A stretch of DNA of 24,861 bases, from assembly GCA_900554485.1 (NCBI GenBank), contig USHO01000009.1:1-24861 (forward strand), written 5' to 3'. Of this stretch, positions 1-7,783 are shown in pieces (position 1 is the first letter of the stretch; every line of letters begins with the position of its first letter). The position numbers and the translations under genes are program-made. The notes under the pieces were generated by a model. It was not told where the DNA came from, made no database searches, and saw only the letters and a list, made by a program, of their open reading frames with translations. This DNA comes from an uncultured Eubacteriales bacterium. GTDB taxonomy: Bacteria; Bacillota; Clostridia; Christensenellales; Borkfalkiaceae.

Positions 1-1869
1 GATATTTTTCAGGTTGTTTTCCCGGGCACCTTTCACCGTCATCCAGCCGGTGGGTGTCCGTCTTGTCTCCGGTACCGGAATCTTCATGCGGCCGCTTAAG
101 TAGGCTCCCGTAATGGAATTAGGATTCTCCATCAGTTCCTTTGCCGTGCCGGTGGCCACCACCTGTCCACCGTGCTCTCCGGCTCCCGGCCCGATATCCA
201 CAATATAATCCGCCGCCCGCATGGTATCTTCGTCGTGTTCGACGACTATAAGCGTGTTTCCGAGATCCCTCAACTTTAGCAGCGTATTTATAAGTTTTTC
301 GTTGTCTCGCTGATGTAACCCTATACTGGGTTCGTCCAAAATATACAGCACGCCCGTAAGTCCGCTGCCTATCTGAGTCGCAAGCCTGATTCGCTGAGCC
401 TCGCCGCCCGAAAGCGTCCCCGCGCTACGCGAAAGCGTAAGATAGCAGAGACCGACGTCGATCAGAAATTTTAATCTCGCCTTAATCTCTTTTATAATGC
501 TTTTGGATATGATTTTCTGCGTTTCCGTAAGTTCGAGGTCACTGATAAAAGCGTTCATTTTGACGACGGACAAATCGCAGAGTTCGGCTATATTCAGCCC
601 GCCAACCGTTACGGCAAGAGCCTCTTTTTTCAGTCTTTTGCCGTGACATTCGTCACAAGGCGAACTGACCATATACCGCTCTATTTCGCCCTTTGTATAA
701 TCGCTTGTGGTCTCGCGGTATCTCCGCTCGAGATTAGGTATAACCCCTTCGTAAGCGGAATCGTAACTGCCGCTGAACGTCCGCGTGGCATAACTCATTT
801 TGATTTTTTCGCCGCGCGTGCCGTACAATAATATATCCATAACGTCGGCGGGTAAATCTTTGACGGGAACGTCGAGACTGAAACCGTACCTTTTTGACAG
901 GGCTCTGAAATACATCTCGGTCATTCTTCCCGTGTCGAGATTCCAGCCCGTAACCGTCAACGCACCGTCGCGAAGACTCCGGTTCGGGTCTCCGATGACG
1001 AGTTTTTCGTCTATTTTGGAAGTATAACCCAATCCGTTACATTTAGGACACGCACCGTACGGATTGTTGAACGAAAATGAACGCGGCTCTATTTCTCCGA
1101 TCGAAATTCCGCATTCCGGACACGCGTAGTTCGTCGAATAGAGTTTACTCTCTCCGTCGCACTCGATAACAACAAGCCCCTCCGCGAGTTTCAATGCCGT
1201 TTCGAGACTATCAGTAAGTCGTTTTCTTATGCCGTCTTTTACGATAAGTCTGTCCACGACGACGGAAATATTATGTTTTATGTTTTTTTCGAGTTTGATT
1301 TCTTCGGATAAGTCATACACCGAACCGTCGATTTCGACCCTTGCATAGCCGCTCTTTCTGTATCCTTCGAGTTGTTTGCCGTACTCGCCCTTTCTGCCGC
1401 GGACGACGGGAGCGTTGACAAGTATACGACTTCCAGCAGGCATAGCCAGCACTTGTTCGGCAATCTGATCGACGGTTATCTTTTCGATTACCCTGCCGCA
1501 TTTTGGACAGTGAGGCACGCCTACCCTCGCATATAAAAGCCTTAAATAATCGTAGATTTCCGTTACGGTGCCGACTGTCGAACGCGGGTTGTTGGAAGTG
1601 GTTTTCTGATCGATCGAAATCGCAGGCGAAAGCCCCTCTATACTCTCGACGTCGGGTTTTTCCATCTGTCCCAAAAACATACGCGCGTAACTCGACAGGC
1701 TCTCCATATACTTTCTTTGCCCTTCGGCAAAAATCGTGTCGAAAGCGAGCGTCGATTTCCCCGAACCCGACAAACCCGTAAATACGACGAGTTTATCCCT
1801 CGGAATGTCAACGCTTATATTTTTTAAGTTGTTTTCTTTCGCACCTTTAATTTTAATGTATTCTATCAT
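1..1869 (-). CDS. uvrA: UvrABC excinuclease subunit A, N-terminal two thirds (3' end beyond window)
   Basis: This is the ATP-binding damage-recognition subunit of nucleotide excision repair, which loads UvrB onto damaged DNA. The frame is open from an ATG at 1869 to the window edge, giving 623 codons of a family that is usually about 940 residues. Visible motifs are Walker A GLSGSGKS at residues 32-39, a CPKC pair near 121, a CPEC...CPKC pair near 255-285, CDEC near 405, the ABC signature LSGGEAQRIRLA near 485, and Walker B YILDEPSIGLH just after it. The last codons (GARENNLKNI) open the second ATPase half. The start lies 7 bases after the uvrB stop; I see no strong ribosome site, so coupling to uvrB is likely. 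The last 80 or so codons in the window use a different codon set and about 57% GC (see findings). Identity is certain. Confidence 0.97.
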   Translation of the reverse strand, partial: MIEYIKIKGAKENNLKNISVDIPRDKLVVFTGLSGSGKSTLAFDTIFAEGQRKYMESLSSYARMFLGQMEKPDVESIEGLSPAISIDQKTTSNNPRSTVGTVTEIYDYLRLLYARVGVPHCPKCGRVIEKITVDQIAEQVLAMPAGSRILVNAPVVRGRKGEYGKQLEGYRKSGYARVEIDGSVYDLSEEIKLEKNIKHNISVVVDRLIVKDGIRKRLTDSLETALKLAEGLVVIECDGESKLYSTNYACPECGISIGEIEPRSFSFNNPYGACPKCNGLGYTSKIDEKLVIGDPNRSLRDGALTVTGWNLDTGRMTEMYFRALSKRYGFSLDVPVKDLPADVMDILLYGTRGEKIKMSYATRTFSGSYDSAYEGVIPNLERRYRETTSDYTKGEIERYMVSSPCDECHGKRLKKEALAVTVGGLNIAELCDLSVVKMNAFISDLELTETQKIISKSIIKEIKARLKFLIDVGLCYLTLSRSAGTLSGGEAQRIRLATQIGSGLTGVLYILDEPSIGLHQRDNEKLINTLLKLRDLGNTLIVVEHDEDTMRAADYIVDIGPGAGEHGGQVVATGTAKELMENPNSITGAYLSGRMKIPVPETRRTPTGWMTVKGARENNLKNI

Positions 1870-1876
1870 AATCTTA

Positions 1877-3841
1877 TCAATGCTGACGCATCTTTCGTTT
1901 AAGTTTTGCGATCGTATCGCGTATTTCTATGCAGCGTTCAAAGTCGAGATTAGCCGACGCGACTTTCATCAACGCTTTCAGTTTTTCTATCTCGTCGGGA
2001 ATATCACTTGCCTTGACATCCTGCGAAGGATCGGCTTTCTTGGATATTTCGAGCGTATTTACTATCTTTTTTATAATGGTTTTCGGCGTTATGCCGTGTT
2101 TTTCGTTGTATTCCGACTGTATCTTACGTCTTCTGGCGGTTTCGTCGATTGCGCGTTTCATACTGTCTGTCATCACATCGGCATACATTATGACTCTGCC
2201 CTCGGCGTTTCGAGCCGTTCTGCCTATAGTCTGTATAAGCGCGGTATCGCTGCGCAAAAAACCTTCTTTATCGGCGTCGAGTATGGCGACGAGTTTTACT
2301 TCGGGCATATCGAGACCTTCCCTGAGCAGGTTTATACCTATAAGCACGTCGATGTCTCCTCGACGAAGTTCCTGAATAATATCTATTCTTTCCAACGTAT
2401 CGACGTCGCTGTGCATGTATCTGACCTTGAACGCCTGCTCTTTCAGATAATCCGTAAGGCTTTCCGCCATCTTTTTTGTGAGCGTGGTCACGAGAACGCG
2501 CCCGTCGGATGCGATAACTTTTTTTATCTCGCTTTGCAAATCGTCGATTTGTCCCTTCGTAGGTCTGACTTCGACGGGCGGATCAAGCAGCCCCGTAGGG
2601 CGAATAATCTGCTCGGCGTTGTTATCCGAAATAGACAATTCGTAATTCGCGGGAGTAGCCGATATATAAACGGTCTGACCTATTCTCGAACAGAATTCGT
2701 CAAAAGTCAGCGGGCGATTATCGTAAGCCGAGCGGAGTCTGAAACCATAACCGACAAGATTGTCTTTCCGCGCTCTGTCACCGTTGTACATCGCGCGTAT
2801 CTGCGGAACGGTCATATGGCTTTCATCGATAAACACGATGAAGTCTTTAGGGAAATAATCCAAAAGCGTAAACGGAGGTTCGCCCTCTGTGCGACCGTCG
2901 AAATATCTGCTGTAATTTTCTATACCGCTGCAATAACCTATTTCGCGCATCATCTCGATGTCGTAAGAGGTTCTTTGTAAAAGCCGCTGAGCCTCGAGAA
3001 GTTTATTCTGTCGTTTGAATTCCTCAACCTCTCCGCGCATATCGGACTCTATACGTTTAAGCGAATCTTCCATTTTTTCGTCGCCGACGGCATAATGGCT
3101 TGCGGGGAAAATCGCAACGTGTTTAAGGGTTCGTATCGCCCTGCCCGTAACGAAGTCGCACTCGCTGATGCGCTCTATTTCGTCGCCGAAAAATTCGACA
3201 CGGATATAAATTTCGTCATTCGATGCAGGAAATATTTCAACCACGTCGCCGCGCACACGGAACGACGAACGCGTAAAGTCAATATCTTTACGGTCATACT
3301 GTCTGGAAACAAGTTTACGCATAAGTTCGTTGCGATCGATTTCCATTCCCTCGCGCAGAGAGATTGCAAGCGCGAAATACTCTTCGGGCGCGCCGAGACC
3401 GTATATGCACGAAACCGACGCCACGACGATAACGTCGTTTCTTTCGGCAAGAGAACACGTCGCGCTGTGACGAAGTTTATCTATTTCGTCGTTTATGGAA
3501 AGATCTTTTTCGATATAGGTATCCGTCGAAGGTATATAAGATTCGGGCTGATAATAATCGTAGTAACTAACGAAATATTCAACCCTGTTTTCGGGGAAAA
3601 ACTCCCTTAATTCGTTACAAAGTTGCGCCGCAAGCGTCTTATTGTGCGCAATTACAAGCGTCGGACGTTGAACGTTCTGTATAACGTTAGCCATCGTAAA
3701 CGTTTTACCGCTACCCGTAACCCCGACAAGCACCTGACTTTTTAAGCCGTCTTCAAATCCTTCGGTAAGACTTTTGATTGCCTCGGGCTGATCTCCGGTA
3801 GGCGTATATTCGGAGTGTAATACGAATTTTCTCTTTTCCAT
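1877..3841 (-). CDS. uvrB: UvrABC excinuclease subunit B
   Basis: This is the helicase-like subunit that verifies damage and holds the pre-incision complex for UvrC in nucleotide excision repair. It is 654 residues, normal for the family. It shows Walker A GVTGSGKT at 40-47, the damage-probing beta-hairpin region YYDYYQPESYIP at about 93-104, FIDESH (DExx box) near 337, the helicase motif VI QTIGRTARN near 540, and a C-terminal UVR coiled-coil motif (about 615-650) that contacts UvrC. The start ATG is 14 bases after the stop of the upstream small gene, with no clear Shine-Dalgarno sequence. It is followed 7 bases later by uvrA. The uvrB-uvrA order is typical of Bacillota. No defect is visible. 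Confidence 0.98.
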   Translation of the reverse strand: MEKRKFVLHSEYTPTGDQPEAIKSLTEGFEDGLKSQVLVGVTGSGKTFTMANVIQNVQRPTLVIAHNKTLAAQLCNELREFFPENRVEYFVSYYDYYQPESYIPSTDTYIEKDLSINDEIDKLRHSATCSLAERNDVIVVASVSCIYGLGAPEEYFALAISLREGMEIDRNELMRKLVSRQYDRKDIDFTRSSFRVRGDVVEIFPASNDEIYIRVEFFGDEIERISECDFVTGRAIRTLKHVAIFPASHYAVGDEKMEDSLKRIESDMRGEVEEFKRQNKLLEAQRLLQRTSYDIEMMREIGYCSGIENYSRYFDGRTEGEPPFTLLDYFPKDFIVFIDESHMTVPQIRAMYNGDRARKDNLVGYGFRLRSAYDNRPLTFDEFCSRIGQTVYISATPANYELSISDNNAEQIIRPTGLLDPPVEVRPTKGQIDDLQSEIKKVIASDGRVLVTTLTKKMAESLTDYLKEQAFKVRYMHSDVDTLERIDIIQELRRGDIDVLIGINLLREGLDMPEVKLVAILDADKEGFLRSDTALIQTIGRTARNAEGRVIMYADVMTDSMKRAIDETARRRKIQSEYNEKHGITPKTIIKKIVNTLEISKKADPSQDVKASDIPDEIEKLKALMKVASANLDFERCIEIRDTIAKLKRKMRQH

Positions 3842-3855
3842 AGTAACCGTTCGGG

Positions 3856-4209
3856 TCAGAACAACCCGTATAATAATTTGGTGACGACAAACGCAGCCAG
3901 AGACCCGGCAACCGCAATCAGAATTTTAAGCCATAAATCGCGGGCAAATCTGACGCGTTCGCTCTTCCATGCCCGTGCTTTTACTCTCGGCGTGACACAC
4001 AAGGCGGTCTCGCCGTTTTTCTTGCAACGGATTATATCGAAATATCCGTCGGCGGCAAGCGAATCGAGCGAGGACAGAAGTTTGTCTTCCGTCATTCTGC
4101 GAATATCGACAAGAGCGAGAAGGTGTCCGACGGATATAAGACAACTTTCTCTGTCTCCGCAAAACGCGAGCGTCGCCCGCACTATTTCGCGTTCGCTACG
4201 GCTCAGCAT
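3856..4209 (-). CDS. small winged-helix-like protein with C-terminal membrane segment (downstream paralog)
   Basis: I cannot name this 117-residue protein. The N-terminal 75 residues look like a winged-helix fold: predicted helices, then MTEDKLLSSLDSLAADGYFD (about 39-58) leading into a hairpin. A basic linker (about 77-92, Arg/Lys-rich) precedes one hydrophobic segment, about 94-115, that ends the protein, so it is probably tail-anchored with its body in the cytoplasm. It aligns with the gene just upstream over the winged-helix part (VTEEEIVAVLRRLDTDGY against MTEDKLLSSLDSLAADGY). Its ATG overlaps the upstream stop in the sequence ATGCTGA, 7 bases, so translation is probably coupled. It sits 14 bases before uvrB in the same transcript. 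A role in repair is suggested only by position. Confidence 0.8.
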   Translation of the reverse strand: MLSRSEREIVRATLAFCGDRESCLISVGHLLALVDIRRMTEDKLLSSLDSLAADGYFDIIRCKKNGETALCVTPRVKARAWKSERVRFARDLWLKILIAVAGSLAAFVVTKLLYGLF

Positions 4210-4562
4210 ACCGCACCTGCTATAAACCCGCCGAGCAAAGCCCCCAAAAACGCCGCGGCGGCATAAATTATCGCTTTAATCGCCTTTTTATCGTCGGAGG
4301 CAAAAACGTAATTCTGTTCGGTCCGGACTTCCGTATCGGACGAATACGGTTTATCGAGCGGTTTCAATAAAATTTCTTTTCCGTCGCAATAACGCATATC
4401 GACATATCCGTCTGTGTCCAGTCGACGCAAAACGGCGACGATTTCTTCTTCGGTAACGCCTGTCCCGCTCGATTTCGCAAGTTCATCGGCGGTAAAGAGT
4501 TTATAATTCTTTCCGCATAAGACGCGAAGACTGTCGAGCAAGGCAACGTATTCGGGTTTCAT
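4203..4562 (-). CDS. small winged-helix-like protein with C-terminal membrane segment (upstream paralog)
   Basis: This is a 119-residue protein of unknown function and a paralog of the next gene. Residues 1-68 resemble a winged-helix domain: helix 1 at about 3-15, the probable recognition part at about 36-52 (VTEEEIVAVLRRLDTDGY), and a wing ending ILLKPLDKP. A polar linker follows (about 70-93). A very hydrophobic Ala/Gly-rich segment at about 96-118 (IIYAAAAFLGALLGGFIAG) ends the chain. A tail-anchored cytoplasmic protein is the simplest reading. It begins 33 bases after the alpha/beta hydrolase stop with no terminator between, so it is probably in the same transcript. It has no good Shine-Dalgarno sequence. 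The winged-helix reading is from helix pattern and hydrophobicity only. Confidence 0.8.
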   Translation of the reverse strand: MKPEYVALLDSLRVLCGKNYKLFTADELAKSSGTGVTEEEIVAVLRRLDTDGYVDMRYCDGKEILLKPLDKPYSSDTEVRTEQNYVFASDDKKAIKAIIYAAAAFLGALLGGFIAGAVC

Positions 4563-4595
4563 CTGTCAAAATATTCTGCCCGATTTTATCGATTT

Positions 4596-5273
4596 TTAAT
4601 CGTTTTCGATAAAGTTAAGTATAGGCGTAATATCGGTAAGCGAATGCGGGTGATGTCCGCATTCGGGTTTTATCACATATTTGAAATTCTCCCCGTGAGT
4701 GATTGCATAATCTATCAGTTTCTGAGAATTATCTTCAAATTTAACGACCTCGTCTTTACCGCCCGCCACAAGAAGCATGGGGATTTTATGCGAGAAAAAT
4801 TCGGCGAAATTATATACGGGACAACCTTTAAATTCTTTTAACGTATCTTTCGTCAGGCAATACTCTTTAAGCATCTGCGACTGTTCGGGAGAATCTGCCC
4901 ATGGCCAGGATCGCAAATCGAGCACAGGAGCATCGAGATAAATTTTATCGACGTATTCGGGATAAAACAAAGCATAATTAAACGCGTATAACCCGCCCCT
5001 GCTGAAACCGAACAAATTCGCTTTTTTGCAAAGAGGAAATCTGTTCAATAAGTCGAGATGAAAATCGTGCATAAGCCTTACCGCGCGATAACTGCCGTAC
5101 ATATCGCTAATCCGATAATATACGCGCGTATACCCGTCGTTCAATAAGGCTCTTTCGGCATCGTCGAATGCGTAAAGAAATTCTGTCTTCCATATCCATT
5201 TGCCGTTCGGATTTTCCGGCATTATAATCGTAGCCGTAAATCCGTTGAAAACATATTCGGTTATCTTTTCCAT
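4596..5273 (-). CDS. alpha/beta hydrolase fold protein
   Basis: This is a 225-residue cytoplasmic hydrolase of the alpha/beta fold, probably a serine esterase or peptidase-like enzyme; the substrate is not deducible. The nucleophile elbow is GFSRGG at 89-94 (Ser91). The acid is likely Asp174 in AGGKDEVV and the base a His in GHHPHSL at 206-212. There is no signal peptide. The ATG is preceded by AGAGG about 9 bases upstream and by a good promoter at 5301-5328. It is the first gene of the transcript that leads into the winged-helix pair and uvrBA, with only 33 bases and no terminator before the next gene. Whether it works with DNA repair is unknown; it may only share the promoter. Confidence 0.85.
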   Translation of the reverse strand: MEKITEYVFNGFTATIIMPENPNGKWIWKTEFLYAFDDAERALLNDGYTRVYYRISDMYGSYRAVRLMHDFHLDLLNRFPLCKKANLFGFSRGGLYAFNYALFYPEYVDKIYLDAPVLDLRSWPWADSPEQSQMLKEYCLTKDTLKEFKGCPVYNFAEFFSHKIPMLLVAGGKDEVVKFEDNSQKLIDYAITHGENFKYVIKPECGHHPHSLTDITPILNFIEND

Positions 5274-5300
5274 AAGAATCGCCTCTTCTTATAATGATAC

Positions 5301-5328
5301 ATTATAAGCATATCATTTTTTTTATCAA
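5301..5328 (-). promoter_or_regulatory. sigma-A type promoter for the hydrolase-uvrBA transcript
   Basis: On the minus strand TTGATA (5323-5328) and TATAAT (5301-5306) are separated by 16 bases. The hydrolase ATG lies 27 bases after the -10 box, giving a leader of roughly 20 bases. No other promoter as good is seen before uvrB or uvrA. Confidence 0.75.
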
Positions 5329-5395
5329 AAGTAAACGGGTTGCGGGCAAATAATAAAATTAAAGGAATTTTTTTGAAAAACAGACGGAAAATCTC

Positions 5396-5424
5396 TTGCA
5401 AAAATAAAAACAAAGTGATATACT
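5396..5424 (+). promoter_or_regulatory. promoter of the tRNA-Ala gene
   Basis: TTGCAA (5396-5401) and TATACT (5419-5424) are 17 bases apart. The tRNA starts 32 bases after the -10 box. It is divergent from the hydrolase promoter, and nothing else is seen in the roughly 70 bases between the two. Confidence 0.75.
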
Positions 5425-5456
5425 ATACGCGTTCTCTGCAAGACGAACACTCCTAT

Positions 5457-5532
5457 GGGGATATGGCTCAGTTGGTAGAGCGATGCGTTCGCAACGCATA
5501 GGTCAGGGGTTCGAATCCCCTTATCTCCACCA
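5457..5532 (+). tRNA. tRNA-Ala (anticodon CGC)
   Basis: It folds as a complete 76-base cloverleaf with encoded CCA (5530-5532). The acceptor stem is GGGGATA with TATCTCC, the anticodon stem is ATGCG with CGCAT, the loop is TTCGCAA, and the T arm is AGGGG-TTCGAAT-CCCCT. The anticodon at 5490-5492 is CGC, which reads GCG. The acceptor pair 3:70 is G:U, the classic alanine identity element. GCG is a frequent alanine codon in the surrounding genes. The gene stands alone with its own promoter and terminator. Confidence 0.95.
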
Positions 5533-5539
5533 AGAAAGG

Positions 5540-5590
5540 ACTATCCGAACACCGCCGTATCGAAAAGCGGTATTCGGATAGTTTTTATTT
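5540..5590 (+). terminator. terminator after tRNA-Ala
   Basis: The 16-base arms ACTATCCGAACACCGC and GCGGTATTCGGATAGT pair with one mismatch around an 11-base loop. They are followed by TTTTATTTT on the plus strand. Confidence 0.9.
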
Positions 5591-5595
5591 TACCA

Positions 5596-5629
5596 AAAGA
5601 AGGGACGCTATGAAAAGCGTCCCTTCTTT
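5596..5629. terminator. second hairpin, possible bidirectional terminator
   Basis: This is a perfect 14-bp stem, AAAGAAGGGACGCT with AGCGTCCCTTCTTT, around a 6-base loop, only a few bases after the tRNA terminator. T-rich sequence lies on both sides, so it could back up the tRNA terminator or stop leftward readthrough. Between 5630 and 5890 I find no supportable gene, only AT-rich sequence with short broken frames and a 5-bp stem with a GAAA loop at 5857-5870. Confidence 0.6.
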
Positions 5630-5890
5630 ATTTGCCTTTCGTTGGGGCTATCGTCGCATAAGTCAGCGAATATATCAACGGCACGGAAAAATAGCGCGTA
5701 AACATTTCACAGATAAAGATAGAGTCAGACTCGATAAAGAGTTTGGTTCTTTTTTATTTCACGACACTATTTTTCGCTCAAAGATCTTTGGTCGTTGACA
5801 TATTCAACTGCAACAAAATTTTCATTTTTAACGTTTCGACTTATGCCGTCTTGCCCCTGCCGAAAGGCAGAAAATAAAAAAGGAGTTATA

Positions 5891-5927
5891 AAAAAATGAA
5901 AAAAGAAGGAGGCTTTCAAGCCTCCTT
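5891..5927 (-). terminator. terminator of the XRE-ADP-ribosylglycohydrolase gene
   Basis: A 9-bp stem AAGGAGGCT / AGCCTCCTT (5906-5914 and 5919-5927) has a 4-base loop. On the minus strand it is followed by a run of T residues. It begins 9 bases past the stop codon. Confidence 0.88.
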
Positions 5928-5936
5928 TTACATCGG

Positions 5937-7523
5937 TTAATTCTTTTTGATAAAACCAAGCGTCTTTTCGGCCATATCGCCGATTGATACGCTGCCATAA
6001 CCGGCAAGCGTACTTTCAAGAGTGTCGTTTACTCTGTCTTTCCAATATGACGGTATGGCGTTATAACCGATAGCCGTACCTAATACGGAACCTACGGTTG
6101 CGCCGTTGCAATCTGTATCGAAGCACGCGCCGACAGCCATACATATTGATTTGCCGTAATCTTTGTTGCCGTATAAAAGCGCTGCGGTAACTATTTCGGC
6201 ATTAGAAATCGTATGACACCAATTGTAACTGAACTCTTCGTTCCAACGCGTTCTTACGTCGGATATGCAACTTTCGGCAGATACGCCGTTTTCATGCATG
6301 GCAATAATGTTTGTGACGGCTTTATGTAATCTGGACGACGACGGAATTTGCGAAAGTCCGACTTGTATAATGCGTTTGACGTCATCGGTAACGTACGCTT
6401 CGGCAATCATGGCAGCCACCCACATTGAACCATAAATTCCGTTTTTAACGTGAGAAACGCGTGCGTCGCGCCATGCCATTTCTGCCGCCGTTTCGGGATC
6501 GCCGGGGTTGATATATCCGTAAAAATCGGAACGAATCTGCGCGCCTATCCATTCGCGATAGGCGTTTTTGTATTCGCCGCTTTCCGGCGGAACGTAACCG
6601 TTGATAAGGTTGATATAAGCAACCCTTTCGGCTGTACAATACGGATATTTCGTCTGCGTGGAAAGCCATACTTCGGCAACGTCCGACGAAGTGAAATCTC
6701 TGCCGTAACGCTTTAACACTTCATACGCGATAAGCATATAGTTGGTGTCGTCGTCGGACGGCATTTTGTTGAAATCCTTCGGGTAAGCACGTTGTTTTAT
6801 GGGAAAACTCACGTCGCTTGAATCTATTTTTTCTACATCTTCAAGGTCGATATATCTGCGCAAAGGATAATTGCCTGTACGGGTTAAAATCTTTTTCATG
6901 TCGGGCATCAGGATACATTCCACAGGTTTGCCAAGATAACAACCGCAAATTCTGCCGTACCAACCGCCCTTGACTTTATCAAGCAAGATTTCATCGTTAA
7001 GTTTGGCGGCGGTTTCCTTGTGGAAACAACCGTCGCTTAACGTTTTTATCGCGCTGTAATCGTTAGGTTCGACGTAGCCGTAATCGCCTTTTATCGGCAA
7101 AGAATCGACTATTTTGAAAAGTAAGTCGGCAATTTCGTCTTTGCGTTTGCTCGACGGCATTTTTTCGACCGCCGAAAATAGGTCCTTTAAGTTTTCGACG
7201 TCTTTACCCTCGTCGACGAGTTGCCTGTATTCGATTTCAAGACTTTTCGCATAAGACTCCCACGAATGCATTTTTCCGTAATCGGGGACGTATTCTTTAT
7301 CTACCCTGCCGTCGGAAACTGCGGAGTCTGCCCTACCGCAAAGATAATCCATGGAAACGTTGAAAATCGTCGCCATGGTAATAAGTTTATCGATAGTCGG
7401 CAAACTTACGCCCGACTCCCATTTTTGTACGGATTGTCGCGAAACTGCAAGTTTTTCTGCCAAAACTTCTTGGGTAACGCCCCTTTTAGTTCTTAAAGCA
7501 TAAATTTTTTCGGAAATACTCAT
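5937..7523 (-). CDS. XRE-family DNA-binding domain fused to ADP-ribosylglycohydrolase (ARH) domain
   Basis: This is a 528-residue two-domain protein. Residues 1-65 are a Cro/C1-type helix-turn-helix (VTQEVLAEKLAVSRQSVQKW at 16-35). Residues 66-180 are a linker with helical stretches. Residues about 181-528 are an ADP-ribosylglycohydrolase domain: GGWYGRICGCYLGKP at 186-200, the metal-site motif SDDDTN at 256-261, and the second metal motif DTDCNGATVG at 469-478. ARH enzymes cleave ADP-ribose from proteins or small substrates using two Mg ions; the acidic residues expected for this are present. The start at 7523 is chosen because AAGGAG lies 8 bases upstream (7532-7537) and the helix-turn-helix begins right after it. 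An in-frame ATG at 7580 would lie in the promoter. The gene is monocistronic. It may be a regulator that senses or edits an ADP-ribosylated ligand; that is inference. Confidence 0.9.
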   Translation of the reverse strand: MSISEKIYALRTKRGVTQEVLAEKLAVSRQSVQKWESGVSLPTIDKLITMATIFNVSMDYLCGRADSAVSDGRVDKEYVPDYGKMHSWESYAKSLEIEYRQLVDEGKDVENLKDLFSAVEKMPSSKRKDEIADLLFKIVDSLPIKGDYGYVEPNDYSAIKTLSDGCFHKETAAKLNDEILLDKVKGGWYGRICGCYLGKPVECILMPDMKKILTRTGNYPLRRYIDLEDVEKIDSSDVSFPIKQRAYPKDFNKMPSDDDTNYMLIAYEVLKRYGRDFTSSDVAEVWLSTQTKYPYCTAERVAYINLINGYVPPESGEYKNAYREWIGAQIRSDFYGYINPGDPETAAEMAWRDARVSHVKNGIYGSMWVAAMIAEAYVTDDVKRIIQVGLSQIPSSSRLHKAVTNIIAMHENGVSAESCISDVRTRWNEEFSYNWCHTISNAEIVTAALLYGNKDYGKSICMAVGACFDTDCNGATVGSVLGTAIGYNAIPSYWKDRVNDTLESTLAGYGSVSIGDMAEKTLGFIKKN

Positions 7524-7551
7524 TATTGTAACTCCTTTTTTCTTAAAAAGA

Positions 7552-7580
7552 ATTATAAAACAAATCAAAACGTTTTGCAA
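7552..7580 (-). promoter_or_regulatory. promoter and palindromic operator candidate for the XRE-ARH gene
   Basis: On the minus strand TTGCAA (7575-7580) and TATAAT (7552-7557) are 17 bases apart. A perfect 12-bp palindrome CAAAACGTTTTG (7566-7577) overlaps the -35 box and spacer. TTTTGCAACC occurs at 7573-7582 and again at 7599-7608 (plus-strand reading), 26 bases apart. This is the layout expected if the helix-turn-helix protein represses its own gene; binding is inferred. Confidence 0.7.
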
Positions 7581-7666
7581 CCAACTCTGCGTTGCTATTT
7601 TTGCAACCTGCGGTTGCGTATGCGTATGACGATAAAATAGAGATATATTTTAATTTTACGGAACGC

Positions 7667-7705
7667 AAAAATCCCGACGATTCGGACGATACCGATAGTC
7701 GGGAT
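7667..7705 (-). terminator. hairpin terminator, likely end of the sugar operon transcript
   Basis: The outer stem ATCCCGAC / GTCGGGAT (7671-7678, 7698-7705) encloses an inner TCGG / CCGA stem. It is followed by TTTTT on the minus strand. It lies about 290 bases past the GH20 stop, the first leftward hairpin with a proper T run. Confidence 0.65.
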
Positions 7706-7749
7706 AATAATTACGTTAATTGTTCGGACATCTTACCAATGTGTCCACC

Positions 7750-7783
7750 AAAAGGAACCGCAGTCGCACCCGTGGTTCCTTTT
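7750..7783. terminator. hairpin, possible bidirectional terminator
   Basis: The perfect 10-bp arms AAAAGGAACC / GGTTCCTTTT surround a 14-base loop, so T residues close the stem in both directions. It could stop the sugar operon transcript before the 7667 hairpin. Confidence 0.5.

Noticed and set aside
1736..2980. 414-codon open frame on the plus strand across uvrB
   Set aside because: It is antisense to uvrB, whose motifs are complete. It has no family resemblance and no ribosome site. The low frequency of stops comes from the codon bias of the true strand.
5457..5900. Possible integration site at the tRNA-Ala 3' end
   Set aside because: I found no second copy of the tRNA 3' end and no integrase gene; the following sequence is terminators and AT-rich filler.
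5881..5940. Tiny plus-strand frame (AGGAG, then ATG and 13 codons) over the terminator hairpin
   Set aside because: The frame is simply the terminator stem and its T tract read backwards; 13 codons with no conservation evidence.
7524..7580. Upstream ATG of the XRE-ARH gene
   Set aside because: It would place the start within the -35 box and operator; the ATG at 7523 has a good AAGGAG site.
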